A stretch of 64,000 nucleotides of DNA from Heloderma charlesbogerti (taxonomy: Eukaryota > Chordata > Lepidosauria > Squamata > Helodermatidae). Of the stretch, positions 11,552 to 21,187 are shown in pieces. The stretch lies in NCBI GenBank assembly GCA_026122225.1, contig JANEZZ010000799.1, forward strand, positions 124,001-188,000, in the 5' to 3' direction. Both the position numbers and the translations under genes were made by a program. The notes under the pieces were generated by a model. That model saw only the letters and a list, made by a program, of their open reading frames with translations, was not told the origin of the DNA and searched no databases. The stretch's first letter is position 1; every line of letters begins with the position of its first letter.

Positions 11552-11826
11552 ATTTATTTATTTATTTATTAAATTTATTAATCGCCCATCTGACTGGTCA
11601 CCCAGCCACTCTGGGCGATGTACAACCCACCATAAAACAATTTAAAACAATAAAATTTTACCATAATTTATTTTTTTTAAAATACCCTAACCCACCCCAA
11701 ATGCCTGCCTGAACAACCACGTTTTTAATGCACGACGGAAGCTCATTAAAGAGGGGGCATGACGGAGTTCCCTAGGGAGGGAGTTCCACAGAGTGGGGGC
11801 CACCACAGAGAAGGCCCTCTCCCTCA
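11552..11826 (-). mobile_element. L2-like LINE 3' tail
   Basis: It is the complement of the same 3' UTR and RT tail as 36200-36470: GCCCATCTGACTGGTCACCC, ATGTACAACCCACC and GAAGGCCCTCTCCCTC. A (TTTA)n run sits on its left. Confidence 0.85.
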
Positions 11827-11943
11827 CTCAAACACTCAAACACATAAAAAGACAGCAAGGACATATTATCTAAATTTTTGATTGTTTTGTAACTGATTCA
11901 TTAGTTTGTTAGGCGGTTGAAAAAGTAAATATTCTTATTTCAA

Positions 11944-11998
11944 TTTATATACTGCTTAGCCTATCAAAAATTTATATACTGCTTAGCCTATCAAAAAA
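11944..11998 (+). repeat. 27-bp tandem duplication at the BovB 5' flank
   Basis: The unit TTTATATACTGCTTAGCCTA plus TCAAAAA occurs twice in tandem (11944-11970, 11971-11997), immediately before the BovB. Confidence 0.92.
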
Positions 11999-12004
11999 AA
12001 AAAA

Positions 12005-15000
12005 ATCCCCTTCATGGATCACTGCCTTGTTGTGGCGAAGGGGCTTGCGTAACTCAGTGAAGCCATAAGCTATGCCGTGCAGGGCCACCCAAGACGGACA
12101 GGTCATGGCAGAGAGTTCTGACAAAATGTGGTCCACTGGAGAAGGAAATGGCAACCCACTCCAGTATTCTTGCCAAGAAAACCCCATGGAACGTATCACA
12201 AGGCTAAAAGATATGACGCCGGAAGATGAGCCCCTCAGGTCGGAAGGTGTCCAATATGCTACTGGGAAGAGCAGAGGGTATTTCCAAGTAGCGCCAGAAA
12301 GAGTGAAGCGGCTGGGCCAAACCCGAAAGGACACTCAGCTGTGGATGTGTCTGGTGGTGAAAAGAAAATCCGATGCTGTAAAGAACAATATTGTTTAGCA
12401 ACCTGGAATGTCAGATCAATGAATCAAGGTAAGCTGGAGGTGGTCAAATACGAGATGGCAAGATTGAACATCGACATCTTGGGAATCAGCGAACTAAAAT
12501 GGACAGGCATGGGCGAATTTAATTCAGGTGACCATCATATCTACTATTGTGGGCAAGAATCCCTTAGAAGAAATGGAGTAGCACTCATAGTCAACAAAAG
12601 GGTGGGAAAAGCAGTACTGGGGTACAATCTTAAAAATGATAGAATGATCTCAGTACGAATCCAAGGCAAACCATTCAACATCACAGTAATTCAAGTCTAT
12701 GCCCCAACCACTGAGGCCGAAGAAGCTGAGGTTGATCGGTTCTATGAAGACCTACAACACCTTCTAGAACTAACACCAAAAAAAGATGTCCTCTTCATCA
12801 TAGGGGATTGGAACGCTAAAGTAGGAAGTCAAGAAATCACCGGGATAACAGGCAGGCATGGCCTTGGTATACAAAATGAAGCAGGACAAAAGCTAATAGA
12901 GTTTTGCCAAGAGAACACGCTGATCATAGCAAACACTCTTTTCCAACAGCACAAGAGGCGACTCTACACATGGACGTCACCAGATGGTCAATATCGAAAT
13001 CAGATTGATTATGTCCTTTGCAGCCAAAGATGGAGAAGCTCCATACAGTCAGTCAAAACAAGACCTGGAGCTGACTGTGGCTCAGATCATGAGCTGCTTC
13101 TTGCAAAATTTCGGCTTAAATTGAAGAACGTCGGGAAAACCACTAAACCGTTCAGGTATGACCTAAATCATATCCCTGATGAATATACAGTGGAGGTGAG
13201 GAATAGATTTCAGGGATTAGACCTGATAGACAGAGTGCCTGAGGAACTATGGACGGAGGTCCGTAACATTGTTCAGGAGGCAGCAACGAAATCCATCCCA
13301 AAGAAAAAGAAATGCAAGAAAGCAAAGTGGCTGTCTGATGAGGCTTTACAAGTAGCTGAGGAAAGAAGGGAAGCGAAAAGCAAGGGAGAAAGGGGAAGAT
13401 ATACCCAACTGAATGCAGAGTTCCAGAGAATAGCAAGGAGAGACAAGAAGGCCTTCTTAAATGAACAATGCAAAGAAATCGAGGAAAACAACAGAATGGG
13501 AAAGACTAGAGATCTCTTCAAGAAAATTGGAGATCTCAAGGGAACGTTTTGTGCAAAGACGGGCATGATAAAGGACAAAGAAGGCAGGCACCTAACAGAA
13601 GCAGATGAGATTAAGAAGAGGTGGCAAGAATACACAGAAGAACTCTACAGGAAAGATCTGAATGTCCCTGATAGCCATGATAGTGCGGTCACTGAACTTG
13701 AGCCGGACATCCTCGAGAGTGACGTCAAGTGGGCCTTAGGAAGCATTAGTAACAACAAAGCTAGCGGAGATGACAGTATTCCAGCTGAGCTATTTAAAAT
13801 CCTAAAAGATGATGCTGTTAAAGTGCTGCATTCAATATGCCAACAAATCTGGAACACTCAACAGTGGCCACAATATTGGAAAAGGTCAGTTTACATTCCA
13901 ATTCCAAAGAAGGGCAACGCCACAGAGTGTTCAAACTACCGCACAATTGCGCTCATTTCACATGCCAGCAAGGTGATGCTCAAAATCCTACAAGCTAGGC
14001 TTCAGCAGTATGCGAACCGAGAACTACCGGAAGTACAAGCTGGGTTTAGAAGAGGCAGAGGAACTAGAGATCAAATCGCCAACATTCGCTGCATCATGGA
14101 GAAAGCAAGAGAATTCCAGAAAAACGTCTATTTCTGCTTCATTGACTACGCTAAAGCCTTTGATTGTGTGGATCACAACAAACTGTGGCAAACTCTTAAA
14201 GTGATGGGAGTACCAGACCACCTTACCTGTCTCCTGAGAAACCTGTACGAGGGTCAAGAAGCAACAGTAAGAACCAGACATGGAACAACCGATTGGTTCA
14301 AAATTGGGAAAGGAGTACGACAAGGCTGCATATTGTCACCCTGCTTATTTAACTTATATGCAGAGGACATCATGAGAAATGCCGGGTTGGATGAATCAGA
14401 GGTCGGAATTAAGATTGCTGAGAGAATTATCAACAACCTCCGATATGCAGACGATACCACCCTAATGGCAGAAAGCGAAGAGGATCTCAAGAGCCTCTTG
14501 TTGAGGGTGAAAGAGGAGAGTGCAAAAGCTGGTTTGAAACTCAACATTAAAAAAACTAAGATCATGGCATCTGGCCCCATCACTTCCTGGCATATAGAAG
14601 GGGAAGAAATGGAAGCAGTGACAGATTTTACTTTCTTGGGCTCCAAGATCACAGCAGACGGTGACTGTAGCCATGAAATTAAAAGACGCTTGCTCCTTGG
14701 GAGGAAAGCTATGGCAAACCTAGACAGCATAGTAAGAAGCAGAGACATCACCTTGCCGACAAAGGTCCGTCTAATCAAAGCTATGGTTTTCCCAGTAGTA
14801 ATGTATGGCTGTGAGAGCTGGACTATAAGGAAGGCTGAGCGCCGAAGAATTGATGCTTTCGAACTGTGGTGCTGGAGAAGACTCTTACGAGTCCCCTGGA
14901 CTGCAAGGAGGTCAAATCAGTCCATCCTAAAGGAAATCAACCCTGAGTGCTCATTGGAAGGACAGATAATGAAGCTGAAGCTCCAATATTTTGGCCACCT

Positions 15001-15221
15001 AATGCGAAGAGAAAACTCCCTGGAAAAGACCCTGATGCTGGGAAAGACTGAAGGCAAAAGGAGAAGGGGACGGCAGAGGATGAGATGGCTAGATAGCATC
15101 ACGGATGCAATGAATATGAACTTGAGCACGCTCCGGGAGAGAGCGCAGGACAGGAAGGCCTGGCGTGCTATGGTCCATGGGGTCACGAAGAGTCGGACAC
15201 GACTGAACGACTGAACAACAA
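12005..15221 (+). mobile_element. Full-length BovB (RTE-clade) non-LTR retrotransposon
   Basis: The element is about 3.2 kb. It has an A-rich 5' flank, a 5' UTR of about 335 bp, one long ORF (12341-15214), and an immediate 3' terminus in a short ACAAC repeat (15214-15221), as is typical of BovB. The target-site duplication is CTATCAAAAA at 11988-11997 and again at 15222-15231; the exact 5' boundary is ambiguous inside the A run at 11993-12005. BovB is known to be patchily distributed by horizontal transfer in squamates, ruminants and ticks. The element is antisense to KCTD15, inside its intron. Length, TSD and intact ORF all indicate a recent insertion. Confidence 0.95.
12341..15214 (+). CDS. 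BovB ORF: APE-type endonuclease and reverse transcriptase
   Basis: The ORF has 957 codons with no stop or frameshift. Residues about 18-260 form the apurinic-like endonuclease: LATWNVRS (Asn23), ISELKW (Glu51), QVYAPT (about 118-123), GDWNAKVG (Asp156/Asn158), QIDYVL (Asp223) and GSDHELL (His250). A basic, coiled linker (KKKKCKKAK onward) precedes the reverse transcriptase. RT motifs in order are PIPKKGNATECSNYRTIAL, AGFRRGRGTRDQI, FIDYAKAFDCVDH, GVRQGCILSPCLFN and LRYADDTTLMA with catalytic YADD at about 702-705, then LKLNIKKTKIM and FLGSKITADG. The C terminus (AMVHGVTKSRTRLND) is the BovB signature and sits almost at the end of the element. The first ATG in frame is at 12341; translation could begin at another codon, but the endonuclease motif starts within 20 residues. 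All catalytic residues are present, so the enzyme could be functional; activity itself is inference. Confidence 0.95.
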   Translation: MDVSGGEKKIRCCKEQYCLATWNVRSMNQGKLEVVKYEMARLNIDILGISELKWTGMGEFNSGDHHIYYCGQESLRRNGVALIVNKRVGKAVLGYNLKNDRMISVRIQGKPFNITVIQVYAPTTEAEEAEVDRFYEDLQHLLELTPKKDVLFIIGDWNAKVGSQEITGITGRHGLGIQNEAGQKLIEFCQENTLIIANTLFQQHKRRLYTWTSPDGQYRNQIDYVLCSQRWRSSIQSVKTRPGADCGSDHELLLAKFRLKLKNVGKTTKPFRYDLNHIPDEYTVEVRNRFQGLDLIDRVPEELWTEVRNIVQEAATKSIPKKKKCKKAKWLSDEALQVAEERREAKSKGERGRYTQLNAEFQRIARRDKKAFLNEQCKEIEENNRMGKTRDLFKKIGDLKGTFCAKTGMIKDKEGRHLTEADEIKKRWQEYTEELYRKDLNVPDSHDSAVTELEPDILESDVKWALGSISNNKASGDDSIPAELFKILKDDAVKVLHSICQQIWNTQQWPQYWKRSVYIPIPKKGNATECSNYRTIALISHASKVMLKILQARLQQYANRELPEVQAGFRRGRGTRDQIANIRCIMEKAREFQKNVYFCFIDYAKAFDCVDHNKLWQTLKVMGVPDHLTCLLRNLYEGQEATVRTRHGTTDWFKIGKGVRQGCILSPCLFNLYAEDIMRNAGLDESEVGIKIAERIINNLRYADDTTLMAESEEDLKSLLLRVKEESAKAGLKLNIKKTKIMASGPITSWHIEGEEMEAVTDFTFLGSKITADGDCSHEIKRRLLLGRKAMANLDSIVRSRDITLPTKVRLIKAMVFPVVMYGCESWTIRKAERRRIDAFELWCWRRLLRVPWTARRSNQSILKEINPECSLEGQIMKLKLQYFGHLMRRENSLEKTLMLGKTEGKRRRGRQRMRWLDSITDAMNMNLSTLRERAQDRKAWRAMVHGVTKSRTRLND

Positions 15222-15429
15222 CTATCAAAAATATCTCTATATCTAAAAAAATCTCTAAATTCTCTTTGCCTCTTATTTTGTAATTTTATCATTATTATAT
15301 TTTAGTTGTCTTTCAATATTATTGTGTACACAGTCCTGGAATCCCTTGTGGATGGAGAGTGTTTATACTTTCTCCTTTTTTAAGGATTACATTCCTCAAG
15401 CATACCTACTTGTGGCTGAGGATGTGGGA

Positions 15430-15892
15430 AGGACATTTTTCCAGCGCTTAATTTTCCACGGAAAATTTTCCATTTCACAAGTTCATTAGTAATGACAAAT
15501 GGATGCCAATTGCTAATTGTTGTTTGAAACATTAAGCAAGTTTCAAAGTCGTTTTTCAGGTGATTCAGTATTTCAATATTTTTTTTTTATAATATAACAT
15601 TTAAATCACATTAACTGTGCAATCTTATGTATTCCCAGAAATACATAAATAAATTTATTTATTTGAGTTCAGTGAGACTTATTCCCAGTTAAGTGTGCAT
15701 AGGACTGCAGACCTTCAATTTGCCCCCCCCCCCGCCCCATATTTTAGATCAAATATTTGTAGTGTATTTGGGCAAAAAAATAATGTGGGATACTCTTTTT
15801 TAAAAAATGTTGTTGTTTCCTAACTACAAGTAAAATAAACACGCTAAATTAGTTCACTCCCAAGGGCATCAGACCATTTCCCAGTACAAATC
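15430..15892. repeat. Unclassified AT-rich repeat X, copy 1
   Basis: Shares TAACATTTAAATCACATTAA, TAAAATAAACACGCTAAATT and GGGCATCAGACC blocks with 35620-35870, and the TTTTCCATTTCAC segment with 34840-34960. Confidence 0.6.
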
Positions 15893-15897
15893 TATGC

Positions 15898-16209
15898 CAG
15901 CGGTGTTGTCCTCTTTCGGCCTATTTTGGGGAAGTTATCAGGGGCTGTGTTCCAGTGGTGGGTGGAGCTGTGGGCCAAAGTGGCCAAAATGGCAGCATAT
16001 TTTAGCTTAGCACTCCTACTGCCAGTAGCCAAGTCTCAGGAGAGGCATTTCAGACTTTTAGAATGGGAGTGGGGGACACGCCAAAGCCAGGAAAACACCA
16101 GATGATGGGTGATCTGGGGAAGTGAGACAATCTGGGGAACCTTGGAGGGCCAGACTGGGACTCTATGTGGGCCATATTTGGGTCCTGAGCCTGAGGTTCT
16201 GAACCCTTG
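15898..16209 (-). mobile_element. hAT-like MITE family A, copy 4
   Basis: Reverse orientation, from CAGCGGTGTTGTCCTC to GGTTCTGAACCCTTG. The 8-bp flanks ATCTATGC (15890-15897) and TCCTATGC (16210-16217) match at 6 of 8 positions. Confidence 0.82.
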
Positions 16210-16554
16210 TCCTATGCAAAAAAATAGCATAGGAAAATTTTCTGGGAAACACACTACTCATGGCCCTCCCTCCCTGCAACCCATCACTGCTCATTGGTCC
16301 TCAGTCCATAATTCCATCACTTAGCCACTACGCTGTGCCAGCTCTGATCTACACTGACAGGACAGGGGGTCTTTGACAGCCGCTTAAAACTCCACGCACA
16401 AGGAAGCATCATTGTGCTTTTTTTTAAAGCAGCTGCTCTTCATGAGCTTCCATCTTCTAGATTGGGGTGATGAGGCCGTAGGGAGACACACATCCCTAAA
16501 AATCTGATGTGAACACTGCTCACCTTTCAGGAAGTCTCCAGGCATTCTACCTCT

Positions 16555-16835
16555 CCTCCCCAGAACAGCCATATGATACCACCTCTCTTGCTTCCTTCAA
16601 ATCCCTCCACAAAGCCCCACCTTTTTGGGGGAGCCTGAGTACAATGCCCCAGTTCTCATATCCTACTGGAGTTAAACCTAAGCATGTATGCCTGAAATAA
16701 ATGCAAATATGTCCCCTGCCTCTATTCTGCTTCCTCTGTTGTCACCTTTATGCCAGTTTTTAGACTGGAAGGTCCTTGGGGGCAGAGGCCCATTCTCTTA
16801 CACTTTGTAAAGCGCTATGCACATTTATCAAAAAA
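16555..16835 (+). mobile_element. Retroposon 3' tail
   Basis: CTTCCTTCAAATCCCTCCAC, TTTTAGACTGGAAGGTCCTT, GGGGGCAGAGGCCC and TGTAAAGCGCTATGCACATT followed by AAATAAATAATAA form an L2/L3-like 3' UTR. Shorter remnants of the same motif occur at 31745-31800 and 43385-43505. Confidence 0.55.
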
Positions 16836-16989
16836 TAAATAATAAAGAGAGCCCTTTGCCGGATTGGTGGGATGGAATTCACCGGGTTGGTGGGGGAAGA
16901 AGACTCCATCTGCCTCATCAGGATCCCATCTCTCCCTGGACCTTCACACCCTCCCTTCAGGAGTCCCACTCACCCCAAGAGGAGTCCTA

Positions 16990-17372
16990 CCCCACTATAT
17001 CATAGTTTCATCTCTGACATATTGGAGAAAACCTATTTACAGCAAACCTTTTCTTGCAATCAGCCAATATAGCAACCTAATTGTCACTGAAGTGGCCAAA
17101 TTAGGCCTGGACTGTACCATTTCCGGTGGCGGGTGGGGCTCCACATATAGGTAACAAGATGTCACAGGCTCTTATGGCCTAGCCTTCTCCCTGACATGCT
17201 AGCTTTCTAGGTGCAGGGAATTCTTGGGGGGGATTGGGGAGTGTTCCATCATGTGAGCTCCCACCCATTGTGTGTAGTGGTACAGCCCAGGCACAGCTTG
17301 ACCACCTCAGCGAGAACTAGACCAGAGGTAACCATGAACTGCCTCCTCTGCAAAGAACCACTGCCTTCATGC
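16990..17372 (+). repeat. Unclassified repeat Y, copy 1
   Basis: Collinear with 34287-34655 over about 370 bp: AGGCCTGGACTGTACCATTT, GCCTAGCCTTCTCCCTGAC, TAGGTGCAGGG, CCTCAGCGAGAACTAGACCA. Family not recognised. Confidence 0.75.
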
Positions 17373-18809
17373 AATTTTCCACAGTTCAGAAGATGAACTG
17401 GAGAGCGGAGTGTTACAAATGGGTTTATTTTTGTCCTCTCACCCCAAAGGAGGGCATTTTGTCCATGTCAACAAAGACGCACCCCGGAGAGGCTTCAAAG
17501 GCACCCATGGGATCATATCCCCAGTCCTGCTGTGCCTGTGAGTTTGCTGACACTTCTGCCAATCTGATACTGCTAATCTGATTGAGGGATGCTTTTACTC
17601 CCACTTTCCACTGATGACTCAGAATGGAAAGCAGAGGAGAATCCAGCCCCCAAAGTGCTGACAACGGCCATTTAAAGACAGTGTAAGAAAACCCAAGAGA
17701 ATCCTTTTGTTGCTAGTCCCTGGAACAGGGAAACGGGCAAAGCACAGACTCCGTTGACAAAAGGTCCCTGGCATTACTCCTCGTCTTCACCGCTGCAACC
17801 TGCTTGTTCCCCCGCCTCTCATTCTGGCCCAGACATGGCGGTGGTGAGGAGAAGCAGCAGCAGCAGATGCTACTTGCTCCCTGTCATTCGGCCTGTCAAG
17901 CACGCAAGCAGTAGCAATGACGAGAGGAGGAGGAATAGCAGCTGGTGGCAATGGTGGCGAAAAGGTAGACTCACTGAGCAAGGCGGGCCTTCTGAGGGTG
18001 CCTTGCCCAAGAGCCCCCCCAAAACTGGGCCCAGTGCAGGGGCACCAGTTTGCCCTCATGTGACCCCACGGAACATAGCAGCGAGCGACAGCGAAGACTC
18101 CAAGCTGGTAAGTGCAGCTGTATTTAGAATGTGCAAGCACATGAAAACTGTATTAGCTATTAGGGAAAAAGCTCTCTCAAGAGGGGGACTTGTCAGAGGC
18201 AGAGCACTTCCAAGCCTCGTCTTATTAGCAACTGGAACTGTAGTTGATATTCACCGTAAACTCACCAGCCAGATGCGATAATAGAGAACCGCTAGCTAGG
18301 AACACATGCGCACGGCTGTCTGCGATCGCTCACTGCTAGCTCAGTCTGAAGACAGCACTTCAGATTGCAGCCCTTAGAGGCAGGAAGGCTCAAAGGACGT
18401 GTCTGGAAGCCAGTGGGATTCAGGAGCAAGCGCAGGAGGACTGGCAACTTCCCACACATTTTGCTGCCAATACAAAAATACTGGTGCAGCATTCTGCCGT
18501 CAGCTCTCTCTGATTCCTTCCTGCCCTTCTGCCTACGGGTGGATGTCTAAAACCCCAGGGAGCACGAGGGCCACTGGAAATCAGTCCGTAACCGTGGTGC
18601 GCCTTGGCTCCCTGCCTGTGGTGACCTACTTCCGTTAGAGATGGGCGCCGCCCCCTCAGGTGACATTGGACCAGATCGGAAAATGAGTGGAGCAACTTCC
18701 AAAACCATCAGAAAGGGTTTGGCTTATTTGTCGTTTTCCAAGCCAACTTCGGAAGCCACCTTCCCTTCTCCCTCCCCAGGCTGCTTTAAATAGAAAATGT
18801 TTGGAGCAG
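17373..18809. other. Unassigned sequence with a 175-codon open frame
   Basis: A frame at 17754-18281 is open but has Ser/Arg low-complexity composition (RRSSSSRCY, ERRRNSSWWQWW) and no recognisable domain. I treat it as non-coding. Confidence 0.4.
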
Positions 18810-18885
18810 CCTGGTGGCCACCAGATACATTGGACTACAACTTCCAGCATCTCTAGGTAGCCAGGTTGGAGAGGCTGGGCTGGGG
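18810..18885. repeat. Foldback family F, shortened
   Basis: GCCACCAGATACATTGGACT ACAACTTCCAGCATC and AGCCAGGTTGGAGAGGCTGG; central part deleted. Confidence 0.6.
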
Positions 18886-18935
18886 GACTGGGAAGCCAAG
18901 TGGTTGGTTGCATGGTAATCTAGCTAGAGCACAAC

Positions 18936-19027
18936 CCTATGCCTGTTTAGACAGGAAAAAGTCCTACAGCGCCCAGCATTCAGAATCCTGGGAGTTGTAG
19001 GACTTTTTCTGTCTAAACAGGCATAGG
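18936..19027. repeat. Near-perfect 92-bp hairpin
   Basis: The left arm 18936-18968 and right arm 18996-19027 are complementary over 32 bp with one single-base indel (CCTATGCCTGTTTAGACAGG / CTGTCTAAACAGGCATAGG). Half of a related hairpin is seen at 49790-49832. Confidence 0.85.
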
Positions 19028-19215
19028 CTTGCCCCTTTAGCATTTTAATCCAAGGCGAGAAGAACTCAAGGGCCTCATAATGCTCGCCTTTGATATCAGG
19101 CGATCACACTGAGCCCCCAAAGACTGTATCTCAGGCCAAGGTTCAGCAGCATCCCTGTTTCTGGGCTGATGTCACCATGCACATGATTGGGCCCTGAGAA
19201 ACCCCACCAGGAACT

Positions 19216-19432
19216 TATATTTAGGGTTGGGGTACATAAGAAGCTGCCTTGTACTGAGTCAGACCCTTGGTCCATCCAGCCCAGTACTGTCGACACTGAC
19301 TGGCAGCAGAGGCTCTCCAAGTTATCAGGCAGGAATCTATCCTCGCTCTACCTGGAGATGCTGCTGGGGATCGGACCTGGGACCGACCTTCTGCACACAA
19401 AGCAGGTGCTCTACCACTGAGCCTCGGCACCT
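19216..19432 (-). mobile_element. tRNA-derived SINE
   Basis: The complement shows the tail AAGAAGCTGCCTTGTACTGA at the left and a tRNA-like head (GGTGCTCTACCACTGAGCC) at the right, with the B-box complement GGGGATCGGACC at 19369-19380. Confidence 0.85.
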
Positions 19433-19446
19433 CCCGAATAATAGAT

Positions 19447-20145
19447 ACAGAACCTCAGCTCTGAGGCCCAAACCCTGGTATTTTTGCACCACCTGTCAGG
19501 AGCGCCCTAGCTGCCTCTTGCAGTCCCCACCAATAGCCAACTCAGGACACAGATGACGAGGATCCTTTCCGAGACTTTATTCCTTTATTACTCTTTCAGA
19601 ATACTAGTTGCTCGCGCCAAAGCAAGGAACTGCACTGGGGAAAGATAGCTGAGTAGCCTAAGCTCCAGGTAAGGCAGTTGGTCCCCGTCTGAAGGAGAAT
19701 CACGGGAAGACCCTGAACTTATGGGCTAGGGAGAGATCCTCCCTCTTTCCCTTGGGTCCTCGGGATGCGACCGTTGCTTGCGCGCCAAACAAGCACTATG
19801 CCTCCTTTCCACGCCCTCCATCTGTTGTTGCTCCCTGCATCTGCGCCGAGCATCCAGCAAGCCCCCCTCCAGTGCTCTCTCACTGCCAGGGTCACTATCT
19901 CTCCCAGGAATGCTGGCAGGAGGAATCTGTGCCAGCTGCTGTGCCTGTGAGAGATGAGTGGGCTCCTCTCCTACGGACTGCTATTCCTCCTCAGAATCAG
20001 AACTGCTCTGGGGCTCTATGGCCTCAGTTTCCACCCTGACATCACCCGGTTGCCTTTGGCACTGTCCCCTTTGCCTTCAGCCCTGCCCCCAAGCTTCTCA
20101 GAAATGGGATCTGGCCCTCAAGCTAAAAGAGGTTCAACACCCTTG
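19447..20145 (+). mobile_element. hAT-like MITE family A, copy 5 (contains LTR)
   Basis: The left piece 19447-19493 (CAGAACCTCAG..GGCCC, then GGTATTTTTGCACCACC) and right piece 20042-20145 (GCCTTTGGC to AGGTTCAACACCCTTG) flank the LTR at 19494-20041. The left piece has an internal deletion. Confidence 0.7.
19494..20041 (-). mobile_element. Solo LTR of an unclassified LTR retrotransposon
   Basis: 548 bp with TG...CA ends (TGTCAGG ... CCTGACA). A minus-strand AATAAAG polyadenylation motif lies near the 3' end (about 19575-19590). Flanks CCACC (19489-19493) and TCACC (20042-20046) form a near-perfect 5-bp duplication. It is homologous to the LTR at 40064-41133. No internal gag-pol region is next to it, so it is a solo LTR inside MITE copy 5. 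Confidence 0.75.
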
Positions 20146-20282
20146 ATGGGATCTGGCCTCCACGATCACCATTGTACCGTACACCAGGAGCCCAGTGCAT
20201 GCAGCCACTTGAATTGGATAACTGCTGTGTCTGAAGGTTGTGTAAGCTGGTGCTTTGTGCCTCCTGCCATGCCATTCCTTAG

Positions 20283-20370
20283 GCCTGGCCTTCCTCAACC
20301 TGGATACCTCCAGATGTGTCAGACTACAACTCCCATAATCCCCAGGTTGGGGAAGGATGGAGAATGCTGG
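20283..20370. repeat. Palindromic foldback family F, shortened
   Basis: GGCCTTCCTCAACCTGGATA and CCCAGGTTGGGGAAGGATGG; most of the second arm is deleted. Confidence 0.75.
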
Positions 20371-20667
20371 CTTAGACCCCCGTCTCCCAATTCATACCGT
20401 CACCTGAGATTCAGACCTTGTTTGTGTTGTCAAGGAGCCCTCCTCGCATGCTCAGATAGGTCTGATGCTTGGGAATGCCAAATGTTCTACACGCCCCCTT
20501 CCAGCAAAAGGCAGCTGGGAGGAGACTGTGAGAATCAAGCCTTCACGCATATGGCCCTATGCATGGAACCCCCACATCAGGCGTTAGCTCAGGTGTGCAG
20601 TTTGCTATCACTGTTGGGGAATGGCCTGAGCTCGGTGATAGGGCGCATCAGTGCCAGTCAGAGTAGG

Positions 20668-20808
20668 CCAGGGGTGGGTAATGGGTGGCCCTTCAGATGC
20701 TGTTGGACTGCAACTCCCACCATCCCTTGCCGGCATTGCCAGTTGTGAGGTATGACGGGAGTTACAATCCCCAAACATCTGGAAGATCACACATTCCCCA
20801 CTGCCGGT
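20668..20808. repeat. Palindromic foldback, family F subfamily 2
   Basis: GGCCAGGGGTGGGTAATGGG / GGCCCTTCAGATGCTGTTGG and the inverse CAAACATCTGGAAGATCACA / CATTCCCCACTGCC. Same central core as family F but different outer ends. Confidence 0.75.
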
Positions 20809-20983
20809 GTAGACAGCTGGATGGTTCAATGGGCTGATTCAGAAGATGGAAATGTCCGAGTCCATAGCTGAGGTAAATGTATGATCTGGGCTTCTCTCTC
20901 AAGGCAACTCAGTCTCCCCTCTTTCAAATCCCACTTCTAACACGAAGTCTCCCCTGGAACACCATAACCTTACTCGCTCAGCT

Positions 20984-21187
20984 ACCCTGGCCCAGTGGCA
21001 GAGCACCTGCTTGGCATGCAGAAGGTCCTGGCATCAATGCCCGGCATCTCCAGGTAAGGCTGGAAAAAATCTTGTCTGAAACCCTGGAGAGCCACTGCTG
21101 CCAGTCAGTGTTGACAATACTGGGCTAGGTGGACCAGCGGTCCGACTCTGTATAGGGTAGCTTAACATGCCCCTATGTTCTATGAAG
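20984..21187 (+). mobile_element. tRNA-derived SINE
   Basis: Head GGCCCAGTGGCAGAGCACCT, body CATCTCCAGGTAAGGCTGG and CCACTGCTGCCAGTCAGTGT, tail CCCCTATGTTCTATG. Confidence 0.85.

Noticed and set aside
17754..18281. 175-codon open frame with Ser/Arg-rich segments
   Set aside because: Low-complexity composition, no domain, no splice context, and an overlapping antisense frame of similar openness. It reads like GAGGAG/AGC-rich noncoding DNA.
19954..20748. 264-codon open frame on the plus strand
   Set aside because: It crosses from the LTR into MITE A and on through a foldback element, so it is a chance read-through of repeats.
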